Shown: one piece after another, positions 43,292 through 52,749 of the stretch
Layout: the number at the start of each line of letters is the position of its first letter
Numbering within the stretch: the first letter of the stretch is position 1
NCBI RefSeq assembly: GCF_041224545.1
Contig: NZ_JBGFGP010000137.1
Location: forward strand, 39,425 to 103,424
Origin: Sedimentitalea sp041224545
GTDB taxonomy: Bacteria; Pseudomonadota; Alphaproteobacteria; Rhodobacterales; Rhodobacteraceae
Length of the DNA stretch: 64,000 nt
Direction of reading: 5' to 3'
Program-made: the position numbers and the translations under genes
The notes under the pieces: generated by a model
The model's database searches: none
Seen by the model: the letters and a program-made list of their open reading frames with translations, nothing else
Told to the model about the DNA's origin: nothing

Positions 43292-44677
43292 ATGCTGAAC
43301 ACGCTTTCGGGTCGGCTTCTCATACTGACGACGCTCTTCGTGATGCTGGCCGAGGTGCTGATCTTCGTGCCGTCTGTCGCCCGCTATCGCGAAGTATACC
43401 TGCGTAACCGGCTCGAACGTGCGCAGATCGCGTCGCTGGCGCTTCTGGCCGATGACATGCTGTCAACCGAACTCGAGGCCGAGCTGCTTCGCACTGCGGG
43501 TGTCTATAACGTGGTGCTGCGGCGTGACGAGGTGCGCGAACTCGTGCTGACCTCACCGATGCCGCCGACCATCGCGGCCACATACGATCTGCGCGAGGCG
43601 GGGCCGATCACCCGCAATCGCGATGCGATGATGCAGCTCTTCTCGACCAGGAACGAGGTCATCCGGGTCATCGGCGCCCCGGTGCAGGATGCGGGTTTGC
43701 TGATCGAGATCACGATGGAAACGGCCCCCCTGCGCACGGCCATGATCGATTACGGCCTGCGCGTCCTCGCCCTGTCGGCGATAATCTCTGTGGTGACCGC
43801 CATACTCCTTTTTGCAGCCGTCCGGGTGCTTATGGTTCGTCCGATCAAGGGAATCGTGGGCCATATGCAACGCTATGCTGCGGCACCCGAGGATTCACGA
43901 GGGCTCATTCGGCCCAGTTCCGGCGTCATCGAAATGCGCGAAGCCGAGGAAGCGCTGCAAAAACTTCAGACCGACCTGACCCAGGCGCTCAGGCAACGTG
44001 AACGGCTCGCCCAGCTTGGCGGAGCGGTCGCCAAGGTCAGCCACGACCTGCGAAACATCCTGACCACCGCGCAATTGTTCATCGACAGGATCGAAACCTC
44101 GGACGACCCGCTCGTGCGCCGGCTTGCGCCCAAGCTGGTCAACTCGATCACCCGCGCGGTGTCGCTCTGCGAGAACACGCTGGCCTTTGGCCGCGCAGAG
44201 GAGCCGGCACCGACGCTCGGCATGGTGCGCCTGCTGGATGTGGTCCAGGATGTGGTCGAGGGCGAACGTCTCGCTGATGACGCCAACCAGATCACGTTCG
44301 ACACCGCCATCATGCCGCTGCTGACTGTGCGCGCCGACAGGGAACAGCTCTATCGCGTCATGCTCAACCTCGTGCGCAATGCGCGGCAGGCCATCTCCGC
44401 CACCGGCAAACCGGGGACCATTTCCATCGTCGCGGATGAAGACGACGATGCCTGGATGATCACCGTCAGCGACACCGGGCCCGGCCTGCCGCCGCGCGCG
44501 GTCGAGCACCTGTTCATCCCGTTTCAGGGTGCGGCGCGCAAGGGCGGGTCGGGGCTGGGCCTGACCATCTCCGCGGAGCTCGTGCGCGGGCACGGCGGCA
44601 AGCTGACCCTGAAGCAAAGCACCCCGGAAGGGACGGCATTCGAGATCTGCCTGCCCAAGGGCGATGGCATGACCTGA
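43292..44677 (+). CDS. Membrane sensor histidine kinase without adjacent regulator
   Basis: 461 residues. Two membrane helices (about 8-28 and 157-182) enclose a periplasmic sensor, then a HAMP-like linker, H-box with His251 (KVSHDLRNIL), and an HATPase domain with MLNLVRNARQAI, VSDTGPGLPP and GGSGLGLTIS. AAGGAG precedes the ATG and the gap to the reductase is 15 bp, so it is probably co-transcribed. No response regulator gene adjoins. Confidence 0.92.
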   Translation: MLNTLSGRLLILTTLFVMLAEVLIFVPSVARYREVYLRNRLERAQIASLALLADDMLSTELEAELLRTAGVYNVVLRRDEVRELVLTSPMPPTIAATYDLREAGPITRNRDAMMQLFSTRNEVIRVIGAPVQDAGLLIEITMETAPLRTAMIDYGLRVLALSAIISVVTAILLFAAVRVLMVRPIKGIVGHMQRYAAAPEDSRGLIRPSSGVIEMREAEEALQKLQTDLTQALRQRERLAQLGGAVAKVSHDLRNILTTAQLFIDRIETSDDPLVRRLAPKLVNSITRAVSLCENTLAFGRAEEPAPTLGMVRLLDVVQDVVEGERLADDANQITFDTAIMPLLTVRADREQLYRVMLNLVRNARQAISATGKPGTISIVADEDDDAWMITVSDTGPGLPPRAVEHLFIPFQGAARKGGSGLGLTISAELVRGHGGKLTLKQSTPEGTAFEICLPKGDGMT

Positions 44678-44850
44678 AGAAACCGGCCTGATGTATCAAC
44701 CGCCCCAACCATCGCATGAGGCGGGCTGACGGGCCGTATGTGATCTATCCGTCAAGAGCTGCCGCGCGGTTGCTTTAGCGCCGGTCCGATGGAACGGGCC
44801 GCGAACCCGGGCAAGGCACCCGGGCTCCGGAACCGGCGCCTGCGGCAAAC

Positions 44851-46815
44851 TCAGTCCAGCCCCAGGGCCTTGCGCCTGCGACCTGCCCAGACCGACACCA
44901 GATGATCCACCGTCAATCCCATGAAGGCGACAGCCAGGCCCAGCACGAGCCCCTTGCCAACGTCACTTGAGGACAAGGCACGCTGCATTTCCTGACCCAG
45001 ATCCTGGGTGCCGATGAACGCCGCAATGATCACCATGAACAGCGAGAACATCACCGACTGATTGACGCCAACCATGATGGTCGGCAGTGCCAGCGGCAGA
45101 CGCACGTTCCAAAGGGTCTGGTTGCGCGTCGCGCCGGACATGTCGGCAGCCTCGATCAGCGACTCGGGAACACCGCGCAGGCCCTCGATCGTGTACCGGA
45201 TCAGCGGGACAGCCGCAAAGAGCACGACCGCGCCGACAACGGCGACATCGTTGACCCCAAACAGCATGATGACCGGGATAAGGTAAATGAAGCTCGGAAA
45301 GGTCTGGAGCGTGTCGCAGACCAGCAGCGCCACTTTTGCGCGCCCTTCGCTGCGTGATCCCCAGATACCCAGCGGAAAGCCGATCAGGGTGGCGATGAAA
45401 ACCGAGAAGGTGACGGTGTATACCGTGATCATCGCGCGGTCCCACCAGCCGGACATGGCGATGAGGCCAAAATACGCGAGGCATATCAGCGCCGACCGCT
45501 TGCCGCCAATCGCCCAGCCCACAGCCATCAGGAACATGAGAACCGCGGAGAACGGCAGCCACAACATTCCATCGCGTAAGGGGACGAGCACCCAGACGAT
45601 CAGGAACCAGCGCAGCCATTGCGTCACCGGGTCGAGCGTGGCGATGATCCAGTCCATCATCGCATCGAGCGGTTCCGACAGGCTCAGGGCATCGCGGCGT
45701 CCAACCTCGTGCAAGATCGGGAAGGCCAGCGAGAGAATCCAGAACAGCACGACCAGAACCGCCCAGAGAACCAGCAGCTTGTGCCGCGTCAGCCAGGACG
45801 CGCCTTTCTCAAGGTGTACCGGTTGTTTCATCGCCCAGGCCTTGGAACAGCGGTCCAGCATCACCGCCAGCAGGACAATGGTAATGCCGATCTCGATGGA
45901 CCGTCCGATCTTGAGCGCCTGCAGAAGTTGCAGAAGCTTCTGGCCGAGACCCGGCATACCGATGAAACTCGCCAGAACCACCATCGCGAGACACTGCATG
46001 ATGACCTGGTTGATACCGACCAGAATCTCGGTCCGGGCAGTCGGCAACCGCACATAGCGCAGCAGTTGCCAACGGGTCGCGCCGGCCATGTGCCCGGCCT
46101 CGACCACCTCGGACGAAACTTTCTGAAGCCCGAGCAACGTCATGCGGATCATCGGCGGCACCGAAAAGATGACCGTCACGATGGCACCCGCCTTCGGGCC
46201 CACGCCGATAAAGACCACGACCGGGATCATATAGGCAAAATGCGGCAGGGATTGCGCGATATTCAGAAGCGGATTCAGAATTTTCCGAAAACCTTCGCTT
46301 TTCCAGGCCAGGATTCCCATGAACAGGCCGAGGAACACCGAAACAGGCGCGGCAACGACAATCACGGAAAGCGTTTCCATCGCCCACTGCCACTGGCCCA
46401 TCACGGCGATCCAGACGAAAGTCAGCCCGGCAAATGCCGCAAGACGCCAGCCGTTCAGGGCATAACCGATCATCGCCGCCGTAATCGCGATAACGGTCCA
46501 CGGGATCGGGCCGAGCCGGGGCCAGCGGTTTTTGCCGTAAAGAAGGTTTGCCGTCACATCCAGCACCCATTCCAGGCCATCGGCAAAAGCGCGGGTGACG
46601 TGGATCAATCCGAGGTCGTCGCGGACGAAGGCAAAAGCTGCGTTGATCCAGTCCGCAAAAGGCAGGATCAGCCATTCCGGCGGCCGGACAAGAAAGTCTG
46701 GCAGGGCAAACCTGCCGATGGCAAGGCACAGCGCCGCCGCGAACAGGACTTGCGCCACCCGCAGACGGGTTTCCGTGCGCTCCGGGACAGGAGCATTCGT
46801 CGCCGTGACCGTCAT
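44851..46815 (-). CDS. Glycine betaine/TMAO-type ABC permease, two fused permease domains
   Basis: 654 residues holding two complete ProW-like permease units in one chain: the first ends around 350 (EAA-like loop VEAGHMAGATRWQLLRYVRL), the second around 640 (loop IEAADMSGATRNQTLWNVRL). About 13 helices. It replaces the usual homodimer. Its start overlaps the ATPase stop by 4 bp. Beside torR and behind a tor box, the likely substrate is trimethylamine N-oxide (as for TmoXVW); glycine betaine, choline or carnitine remain possible. Confidence 0.9.
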   Translation of the reverse strand: MTVTATNAPVPERTETRLRVAQVLFAAALCLAIGRFALPDFLVRPPEWLILPFADWINAAFAFVRDDLGLIHVTRAFADGLEWVLDVTANLLYGKNRWPRLGPIPWTVIAITAAMIGYALNGWRLAAFAGLTFVWIAVMGQWQWAMETLSVIVVAAPVSVFLGLFMGILAWKSEGFRKILNPLLNIAQSLPHFAYMIPVVVFIGVGPKAGAIVTVIFSVPPMIRMTLLGLQKVSSEVVEAGHMAGATRWQLLRYVRLPTARTEILVGINQVIMQCLAMVVLASFIGMPGLGQKLLQLLQALKIGRSIEIGITIVLLAVMLDRCSKAWAMKQPVHLEKGASWLTRHKLLVLWAVLVVLFWILSLAFPILHEVGRRDALSLSEPLDAMMDWIIATLDPVTQWLRWFLIVWVLVPLRDGMLWLPFSAVLMFLMAVGWAIGGKRSALICLAYFGLIAMSGWWDRAMITVYTVTFSVFIATLIGFPLGIWGSRSEGRAKVALLVCDTLQTFPSFIYLIPVIMLFGVNDVAVVGAVVLFAAVPLIRYTIEGLRGVPESLIEAADMSGATRNQTLWNVRLPLALPTIMVGVNQSVMFSLFMVIIAAFIGTQDLGQEMQRALSSSDVGKGLVLGLAVAFMGLTVDHLVSVWAGRRRKALGLD

Positions 46816-47864
46816 TCGCCCGCCCCCAGCAGAACGTCGAGCGCCTGCTGACGGTCCAGCACACCCATCACTGTTCCATCCGGGGCGGCGACCGGCAATG
46901 CCGTGCGGTCGTCATTCACGAGCAGCCGGGCGAGCTGCGAAATCGTCTTGTTGCCGTCCACCGGCGTCCCTGTGAGCGTATGGCCGTTGACAGGTTGTAC
47001 CAGCGCGCGCGCATGAACAACGCGGGCCTTCTCGACATCCTCGATGAACTTGGCGACATAATCCGTTGCCGGGTTCATGACGATGCGGTCAGGCCGGTCG
47101 CATTGCTCGACCGCGCCGTCTTTCATGATGGCAATCCGGTCGGCAAGGCGCAACGCCTCGTCGAAATCATGGGTGATGAACACGATGGTCTTGCCCAGCA
47201 TTTCCTGCAGGCGCAGAAATTCGTCCTGCATCTCGCGTCGGATCAGCGGATCGAGCGCCGAAAAGGGTTCGTCCAGAAACCAGATGTCCGGCTCGATCGC
47301 GAGGCTGCGGGCGATGCCCACCCGTTGCTGCTGCCCCCCCGACAACTCGCGCGGGAAATAATGCTCGCGCCCGGCGAGCCCGACGAGTTCGATCACCTCA
47401 AGCGCTCTTGCACGGCGTTCGTGAATGTCCTGCCCCCGCATTTCCAGCGGAAAGGCGACATTGTCGAGCACGGTGCGATGTGGCAGCAATCCAAAGCTCT
47501 GGAACACCATCCCCATCTTGTTGCGGCGAAGGTCGATCAGTTCCTTTTCCGACAATGAGCCGATCACGCGGTCTTCGACCTCGATTTCCCCGCCGGTGAT
47601 CTCGATCAGCCGGGACATGCAGCGCACAAGGGTCGATTTTCCCGATCCCGACAATCCCATGATCACCAGCATCTCGCCCTTGGCTATGTCGAGCGACACG
47701 TTGCGGACCGCCGGAACATAGCCATCGGCCCGGATCGTGTCGAAAGCGACCGTCGGGTCGATCTCGGCGAGGTAGTCTTCCGGCTTCGGGCCGAAGAGCT
47801 TCCACACGTTGCGGCACGAGATCACGGGCTTGGGGTCATTCATCTTTGAAACTCCTGGCAGCAA
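46812..47864 (-). CDS. Glycine betaine/TMAO-type ABC ATP-binding protein
   Basis: 350 residues, ProV-like. Walker A GLSGSGKST, signature LSGGQQQRVGIA, Walker B IWFLDEPFSALD, and a C-terminal CBS-like region (about 275-350) of the kind that senses osmotic strength or ligand state. It drives the fused permease encoded next. A strong hairpin separates it from the binding-protein gene upstream. Confidence 0.94.
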   Translation of the reverse strand: MLPGVSKMNDPKPVISCRNVWKLFGPKPEDYLAEIDPTVAFDTIRADGYVPAVRNVSLDIAKGEMLVIMGLSGSGKSTLVRCMSRLIEITGGEIEVEDRVIGSLSEKELIDLRRNKMGMVFQSFGLLPHRTVLDNVAFPLEMRGQDIHERRARALEVIELVGLAGREHYFPRELSGGQQQRVGIARSLAIEPDIWFLDEPFSALDPLIRREMQDEFLRLQEMLGKTIVFITHDFDEALRLADRIAIMKDGAVEQCDRPDRIVMNPATDYVAKFIEDVEKARVVHARALVQPVNGHTLTGTPVDGNKTISQLARLLVNDDRTALPVAAPDGTVMGVLDRQQALDVLLGAGE

Positions 47865-47867
47865 TGG

Positions 47868-47896
47868 ACCGCCCCGGTGCTTCCAACCGGGACGGT
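47868..47896 (-). other. Intercistronic hairpin between binding-protein and ATPase genes
   Basis: ACCG-x-CCCGGT and ACCGGG-x-CGGT pair around a seven-base loop in the 54-bp gap after the binding-protein gene. Such hairpins usually stabilise the upstream mRNA segment or trim read-through so that binding protein exceeds transporter. Confidence 0.6.
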
Positions 47897-47918
47897 GACG
47901 TTTAGGTCTCGGGACGGA

Positions 47919-48869
47919 TCAGGCGTCGCCTTCGACCCACGGCGTCCAGACGGCTTCGTTGTTTTCCAGCCATTCGGCTGCCGCGTCCTCCGGTTCCAAC
48001 TCGTCGATATCGACCAGCTTGGCCATCTCGGCGATCTGCGGGTTGGTAAAGCTGATGCGCTTGAGCGTTTCGTAGGCGCCCGGCCACTTGTCGGCCATGC
48101 CGTCCCACGCCGCCTTTTTCAGGTAGCCGTTGGCGGGGTTGCCGCAATCATAGGTCATGTCCGGATTTGGGCCGACGGCCGGGTCATCCTTGCAACCTTC
48201 CACGTACTCCGGGAACTCGACGAACTCACCGGGATAGAGCGCCTCGACAAAGTTCGGGGTCCAGTTGAAGATCACGACGGGGCGTTTGTCGCGCTCGGCC
48301 GCGCCGACTTCGGCCCAGAGCGCCGAAGCCGATCCGGCGTTGACGACCACAAAATCCATACTGAGCGCATCGACCCGTTCCTGGTCATGCTTGAGCCAGT
48401 CCACCGGCCCGCCAAGAAAACGGCCCTTGTCACCGGTTTCCGGCGTCGCGAAGAGCGCGGCGCAGTCGTTCAGCGCCTCCCATGCGGGCAGGCCGGGGCA
48501 GGCTTCCTTCGCCCACAGCGGATACCACCAGTCCTCGCGCGTGACGGCATCGTGGTCGCCCACGTCATGGATACCGCCCTTGGCCACGGCGGCCTCGAAA
48601 GCGGGACCGAACGCACCTTCCCAGACTTCGAGTTCCAGCGTGACATCGCCAAGGCGGATCGATTCGTATACCGCCTGGCTGTCGGTCGAGACATATTCGA
48701 CACTGTTGCCCATCGACTCGAATATCTGGCCGACTACGTGGCTCATCACGATCTGGCTGGACCAGTTGTGCGTCGGAATGAGGATCGGATCCGAGCTGTC
48801 CTGCGCCTGGGCCATGGAGACGGTGGCAAGTGCCACGGCCGTTGCGGACAGAAGTGTTTTGCTGCGCAT
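47919..48869 (-). CDS. Glycine betaine/TMAO-type ABC substrate-binding protein
   Basis: 316 residues. Signal peptide (1-22, ending MAQAQD), then an OpuAC-type binding domain rich in Trp (NWSSQIVMSHVVGQIFES, LEVWEGAFG, REDWWYPLW, FNWTPNF) that can form an aromatic cage for a trimethylammonium or N-oxide head group, plus two Cys pairs. It is the first gene of the importer operon, transcribed away from torR. Substrate TMAO is inferred from the tor boxes and neighbouring torTSR. Confidence 0.92.
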   Translation of the reverse strand: MRSKTLLSATAVALATVSMAQAQDSSDPILIPTHNWSSQIVMSHVVGQIFESMGNSVEYVSTDSQAVYESIRLGDVTLELEVWEGAFGPAFEAAVAKGGIHDVGDHDAVTREDWWYPLWAKEACPGLPAWEALNDCAALFATPETGDKGRFLGGPVDWLKHDQERVDALSMDFVVVNAGSASALWAEVGAAERDKRPVVIFNWTPNFVEALYPGEFVEFPEYVEGCKDDPAVGPNPDMTYDCGNPANGYLKKAAWDGMADKWPGAYETLKRISFTNPQIAEMAKLVDIDELEPEDAAAEWLENNEAVWTPWVEGDA

Positions 48870-48901
48870 GATTTTTTTCCCTGTTGATTGATGTCAACCT
48901 G

Positions 48902-48997
48902 ATTATCGCTTGCCGAACTTGTCCTGGGAAAAGCTCGGAGTTCGCAGGGAAATCGTAGGCTTGTTATATGAACAGGTAAGCGGGTTTGCATGAACGG
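48902..48997 (-). promoter_or_regulatory. tor boxes and promoter of the importer operon
   Basis: Read on the minus strand, CTGTTCATAT at 48966-48975 is identical to the E. coli TorR-binding decamer. CCGTTCATGC at 48988-48997 matches at 7 of 10 bases and resembles the weaker E. coli box. They are direct repeats 22 bp apart. A GATAAT -10 candidate lies at 48902-48907 with no good -35, as expected for an activated promoter; the boxes would lie about 75 and 97 bp upstream of the likely transcription start. Confidence 0.65.
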
Positions 48998-49007
48998 GCT
49001 ATACGGC

Positions 49008-49025
49008 GTTGTTAAAAGTTGTTAA
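49008..49025 (+). promoter_or_regulatory. Direct repeat GTTGTTAA with 10-bp spacing before torR
   Basis: GTTGTTAA occurs at 49008-49015 and 49018-49025, one helical turn apart, 31 bp before the torR start. OmpR-family regulators bind such spaced direct repeats. It does not match the tor box, so another regulator or a variant TorR site is possible. Confidence 0.35.
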
Positions 49026-49055
49026 CAGGAAAGATATTTTCCTATCGGTGGAACC

Positions 49056-49748
49056 ATGTCGCATATCCTGATCATCGAAGATGAGCCGGTCACCCGCGCA
49101 ACCCTGACCTCTTATCTTGAGGCGCAGGGTTATGACGTGTCCGAAGCCGAAAGCGCCCAGGATGCCGAGCGGGTGCTGGCGGAACGGCCCATCGACCTGA
49201 TGCTGGTCGATATCAACCTGCCGGGAAAGGACGGGCTCAGGATCACGCGCGAACAGCGCGCGAAGTCCAATATCGGCATTATCCTCGTCACCGGGCGTGA
49301 TGACGAGGTCGACCGGATCGTCGGGCTCGAGATCGGGGCCGACGATTATGTCTGCAAGCCGTTCAACCGCCGCGAACTTCTGGCCCGGATCAAGAACCTG
49401 CTCTATCGGACCGGACAGGCGGGCCATGCAGCCAAGAAAGTCTATCGGTTCGAAGGCTTCGCGTTCGACGTCCACACCCGGCGGCTGGAAACCGGAGATG
49501 GTGAGTTGGTCCCGCTGACACGGGCCGAATTCGAAGTCCTGAATTATCTCGTTACCCGCCCGGGGCAGGTCGCGACGCGCGACGCCATCATGTCACGTGT
49601 GACCCATAGGCGATATGGCGCAAATCCCCGGACCGTCGATGTATTGGTGCGGCGATTGCGCAGCAAGCTCGATGTCGATCCGTCCCGTCCACCGGTCATT
49701 GCCACGATCCACGGAGAGGGCTACGCATTCACACCGTATGTGACGTGA
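49056..49748 (+). CDS. torR: TorR-type OmpR family response regulator
   Basis: 230 residues. Receiver domain with acidic pocket EDE at 8-10, phospho-acceptor Asp52 (LMLVDINLPG), Thr and Lys in the usual places (VTGRDDE, VCKPFNRRE); winged-helix DNA-binding domain (about 130-228, LTRAEFEVLNYLV and TVDVLVRRLRSKLD). It is convergent with torS (20-bp overlap) and divergent from the importer. It is expected to receive phosphate from the TorS Hpt domain and bind the tor boxes at 48966-48997. Confidence 0.9.
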   Translation: MSHILIIEDEPVTRATLTSYLEAQGYDVSEAESAQDAERVLAERPIDLMLVDINLPGKDGLRITREQRAKSNIGIILVTGRDDEVDRIVGLEIGADDYVCKPFNRRELLARIKNLLYRTGQAGHAAKKVYRFEGFAFDVHTRRLETGDGELVPLTRAEFEVLNYLVTRPGQVATRDAIMSRVTHRRYGANPRTVDVLVRRLRSKLDVDPSRPPVIATIHGEGYAFTPYVT

Positions 49749-52665
49749 CCGGCGTGGCTTTGACTGCAACGCCGTCAAGCGCCTGTGTCATCGCCGTCCG
49801 CATCTCGGACACCAACCCCGCCATTTGCCTGACCAGTGCGGTTGCCTGCTCGGCGCGGGCGGCACCGTCCAGGGCCTCTATCCGGGCAAGGACAGTGATG
49901 GTTTCGTTCTGGTCGTAGTTTCCGACCGAGCTCTTCATTCGGTGCGCGATCGCCTTCAAACCCGCCCAGTCCCCGGCGGCAAGCGCGGTTTCCAGTTCCT
50001 GCTGCTCCGTCTGGATGCGATCGACAAACAGCCGGGCAATCCGTTCGGCATCCGCCGCGCCAAAATCGTCGCTGTCACGACGCAGCGCAGCCTGCATGAC
50101 CGAGACCGCGCTCTTCGGCGTTTGGGTCGCCATGCGGGGCGACAGGAACACCTCGCCATCGTTCCCCTTCATTAGGGCCGAGAGAGCGCCCGCGAGGCGT
50201 TCCGGTGCGACCGGTTTGGCGACAAAGCCATTCATGCCGGCCTCGAGATGCGCCATGACCTGCTCTTCCTGGACATGCGCGGAAATACCTATGACCGGAA
50301 TACCGGACAGCCGCGGATCCGCGCTCGCGCGTAAACGTCTTGTCGCTTCGACTCCGTCAAGGCCGGGCAGCTTCACATCCATCAGGACGACATCGAAGTG
50401 CCGGTGCTGCAAGAGGTCCAGCGCACTCTCGGCATTCGGGAGACAGACGCAGCGGTGGCCCATGCGTTCCAGATACCCGCGCGACACCATCTGATTGATC
50501 TCGTTGTCCTCGACAACCAGTATATCAAGCGCGACCTCTGCCTGCTCGATTGGCTCGGGCTTACAGCGGTCTTCGATCTCGCCGGGGTCGCCGTCTTCCA
50601 GATCGACCGCCAGCGCAAAGACCGATCCCACGCCCTTCTTGCTTTCAAGGCTCAGCGATGCACCGATGGCATCCGCAAACCGCTTGCTGATCGCAAGGCC
50701 AAGGCCAGTCCCGCCATAGCGCGTCCCGGTGTCACCGTCTTCCTGCTCGAAAGCCTCGAATATCCGCGCCTTGGCGTCCTGCGACACACCGCGCCCGGTA
50801 TCGCTGATCTCGAATACGATACGATGCCGGATGCCGGACCCGCCGATTTCCCGCACGCGCATGATCACGTCGCCTTCGTCGGTAAACTTCACGGCATTCG
50901 ACAACAGGTTGAACAGGATCTGCCGCAGCTTGGATGCATCGCCACGAACCGTGTCGATAATGTCATCCGGCACATCCAGAAGAAGCGGCAGCTTCTTGGC
51001 ATCGGCATTGGGACGTATCAGCGCAACGACGTCCGCGGCCAGCGCGTGCAACGAGAATGAAGTGGCCTCGACCCGGAGACCTCCGTGCTCGAGTTTGGAA
51101 TAGTCCAGGATGTCGTTCAGAATCACCAGAAGGTTCTGGCCAGAGGCGAGCGCGGCACGGGCGCGCGTTTTCTGTGTGCGGGACAGCGGGTCTTCGGAGA
51201 GGGCCCGCAACAGGCCCAGCATCCCGTTCATCGGCGTGCGGATTTCGTGGCTCATCATGGCGAGGAATTCGGATTTTGCGCGATCTGCCGCCTCGGCCTT
51301 GTGCCTCGCCTCTTCATGCGCGGTGGCCTCGCGTCGCAGATCCTCGGTCTGGCGCGCCACGAGCATCTCGAGATTGTTGCGATGTTCCAGCAATTCCCGT
51401 TCGGTCAGGTCGCGCTGACGCTCCAGATCGCGCTTTGCAATGGCCTGCTTGCGAAAGAGCTCTGTTGCTGCTTCCATCCGCGCGATCTCATCGGTGCCGC
51501 GCGGGCGGATTGGCCGGTCGAGCCGCCCCTCGGCAAGCGCCGTCATGCCTTCGTAAAGCTGATCGAGCGGGCGCGTGATCCGGCCCCGAACGAAGAACCA
51601 CATGACGGCAAGCGCGAGGAACAGGCCCGCAATGGCGGCCACGGTGCTGCGCATCTGTGCCTGCCGCATCTGCCCGGCGACCGTTTCACCGGATCCGACC
51701 GCGAGGTTCTGCAACTGATCGGCGACCGCCGCCGCCTCTTCGGCCAGCCGGATCGCGGCATCCTGCAAGTCCCGCTTGAGAGCATCGATACCGTTGCGGG
51801 TTCCGAGGATGCTTGCCTGCAGGTCAAAGAGACTGGCACCCGAGGTCGTAACCGATTGCAGCTCCGACAGGTAGCCGCGCGCCAGTTGCAAGCGCCCGGG
51901 ATCGCGAATGGCGTCGATCCGGCGCGAGACGATCGACAATTCCCGGAGAAAGGCCGCCTCGACCTCGGCCAGTTCGGCGTTGTCCGACACCTCGTCGATG
52001 CGATTGATCAGCAGCCCGAGCGCGGCCGTCCGCGACCGCAATTCGTACATCAGGCCAAGTTGAAAAAGATCGACCTCAAGCAGTTTGTCCAGAGCCTCGA
52101 TGGGGCTTTCGCTGTTGAGGGGGCTGTCCAGGTCACCATAGAGGCTTGAGATGACAGCCGTGGTCCCCATCTCGGCATTCGCGACAAGCGTGTCGGACAT
52201 GCCCAGCAGGGCGGTCGCCGCACTCAGCGCATCCGAGGCACGATCGCGGGCGAGCCGATCTGCCGCGATGCGCCTCGCCACCAGCCGATCGAGTTTATCC
52301 AGCGTCGTCTCGGCGCGGGTTACCGTCGCGCTCAGCGCAGCGATATCCGCCCCGCGTGTCGCGTCAAGGCGTTCCATCCGCCGGGACAGCGCATCGACCT
52401 GGGATCGCAGTTTCTGCGACAGGGCCTCACGGTCGGCCTGGTCATCCATTTCTGCCAGCTGCGGCGCGAGCGCGACGATGCCTGTGCTTTCCTCGGTGAT
52501 GCCTCGCACGTCGCCGATGGCGGGGATTGTCCGGCCGATCACATCGGACTGGCGGATCGCCAGGCTGCGCAGCTCGACCAATCCGAGCAACCCCGCCAGC
52601 GTCGGCAGCCCTGCGATCAGAACGAAGGCGAGCAGCAGCTTGCCGCGCAATCCCGGTTGTTTCAT
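49729..52665 (-). CDS. torS: TorS-type tripartite hybrid sensor kinase
   Basis: 978 residues. Membrane helix about 10-30, a long periplasmic helical sensor (about 35-335), second helix about 340-360, HAMP, coiled coil, H-box His473 (MMSHEIRTPMNG), HATPase with SDTGRGVSQD and GGTGLGLAIS, receiver with Asp763 (VVLMDVKLPG), and a C-terminal Hpt with His908 (AIAHRMKSSVGN). This is the full TorS phosphorelay layout. I chose the ATG at 52665; the open frame runs further upstream through torT but only as antisense. It detects TMAO with TorT. Confidence 0.93.
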   Translation of the reverse strand: MKQPGLRGKLLLAFVLIAGLPTLAGLLGLVELRSLAIRQSDVIGRTIPAIGDVRGITEESTGIVALAPQLAEMDDQADREALSQKLRSQVDALSRRMERLDATRGADIAALSATVTRAETTLDKLDRLVARRIAADRLARDRASDALSAATALLGMSDTLVANAEMGTTAVISSLYGDLDSPLNSESPIEALDKLLEVDLFQLGLMYELRSRTAALGLLINRIDEVSDNAELAEVEAAFLRELSIVSRRIDAIRDPGRLQLARGYLSELQSVTTSGASLFDLQASILGTRNGIDALKRDLQDAAIRLAEEAAAVADQLQNLAVGSGETVAGQMRQAQMRSTVAAIAGLFLALAVMWFFVRGRITRPLDQLYEGMTALAEGRLDRPIRPRGTDEIARMEAATELFRKQAIAKRDLERQRDLTERELLEHRNNLEMLVARQTEDLRREATAHEEARHKAEAADRAKSEFLAMMSHEIRTPMNGMLGLLRALSEDPLSRTQKTRARAALASGQNLLVILNDILDYSKLEHGGLRVEATSFSLHALAADVVALIRPNADAKKLPLLLDVPDDIIDTVRGDASKLRQILFNLLSNAVKFTDEGDVIMRVREIGGSGIRHRIVFEISDTGRGVSQDAKARIFEAFEQEDGDTGTRYGGTGLGLAISKRFADAIGASLSLESKKGVGSVFALAVDLEDGDPGEIEDRCKPEPIEQAEVALDILVVEDNEINQMVSRGYLERMGHRCVCLPNAESALDLLQHRHFDVVLMDVKLPGLDGVEATRRLRASADPRLSGIPVIGISAHVQEEQVMAHLEAGMNGFVAKPVAPERLAGALSALMKGNDGEVFLSPRMATQTPKSAVSVMQAALRRDSDDFGAADAERIARLFVDRIQTEQQELETALAAGDWAGLKAIAHRMKSSVGNYDQNETITVLARIEALDGAARAEQATALVRQMAGLVSEMRTAMTQALDGVAVKATPVTSHTV

Positions 52666-52713
52666 CGCATCGTTTCCACGTCTGCCTTTCCGCCCGTCCG
52701 ATCGGTCTGGAGA

Positions 52714-52743
52714 TTGCCGTCCGCCGAGAATGCTGCATAGAAT
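52714..52743 (+). promoter_or_regulatory. Candidate promoter for a leaderless torT transcript
   Basis: TTGCCG (52714-52719) and TAGAAT (52738-52743) are 18 bp apart. The -10 ends six bases before the torT ATG, so transcription could start on or near that ATG. No convincing ribosome binding site precedes torT. Confidence 0.4.
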
Positions 52744-52749
52744 ATATAT

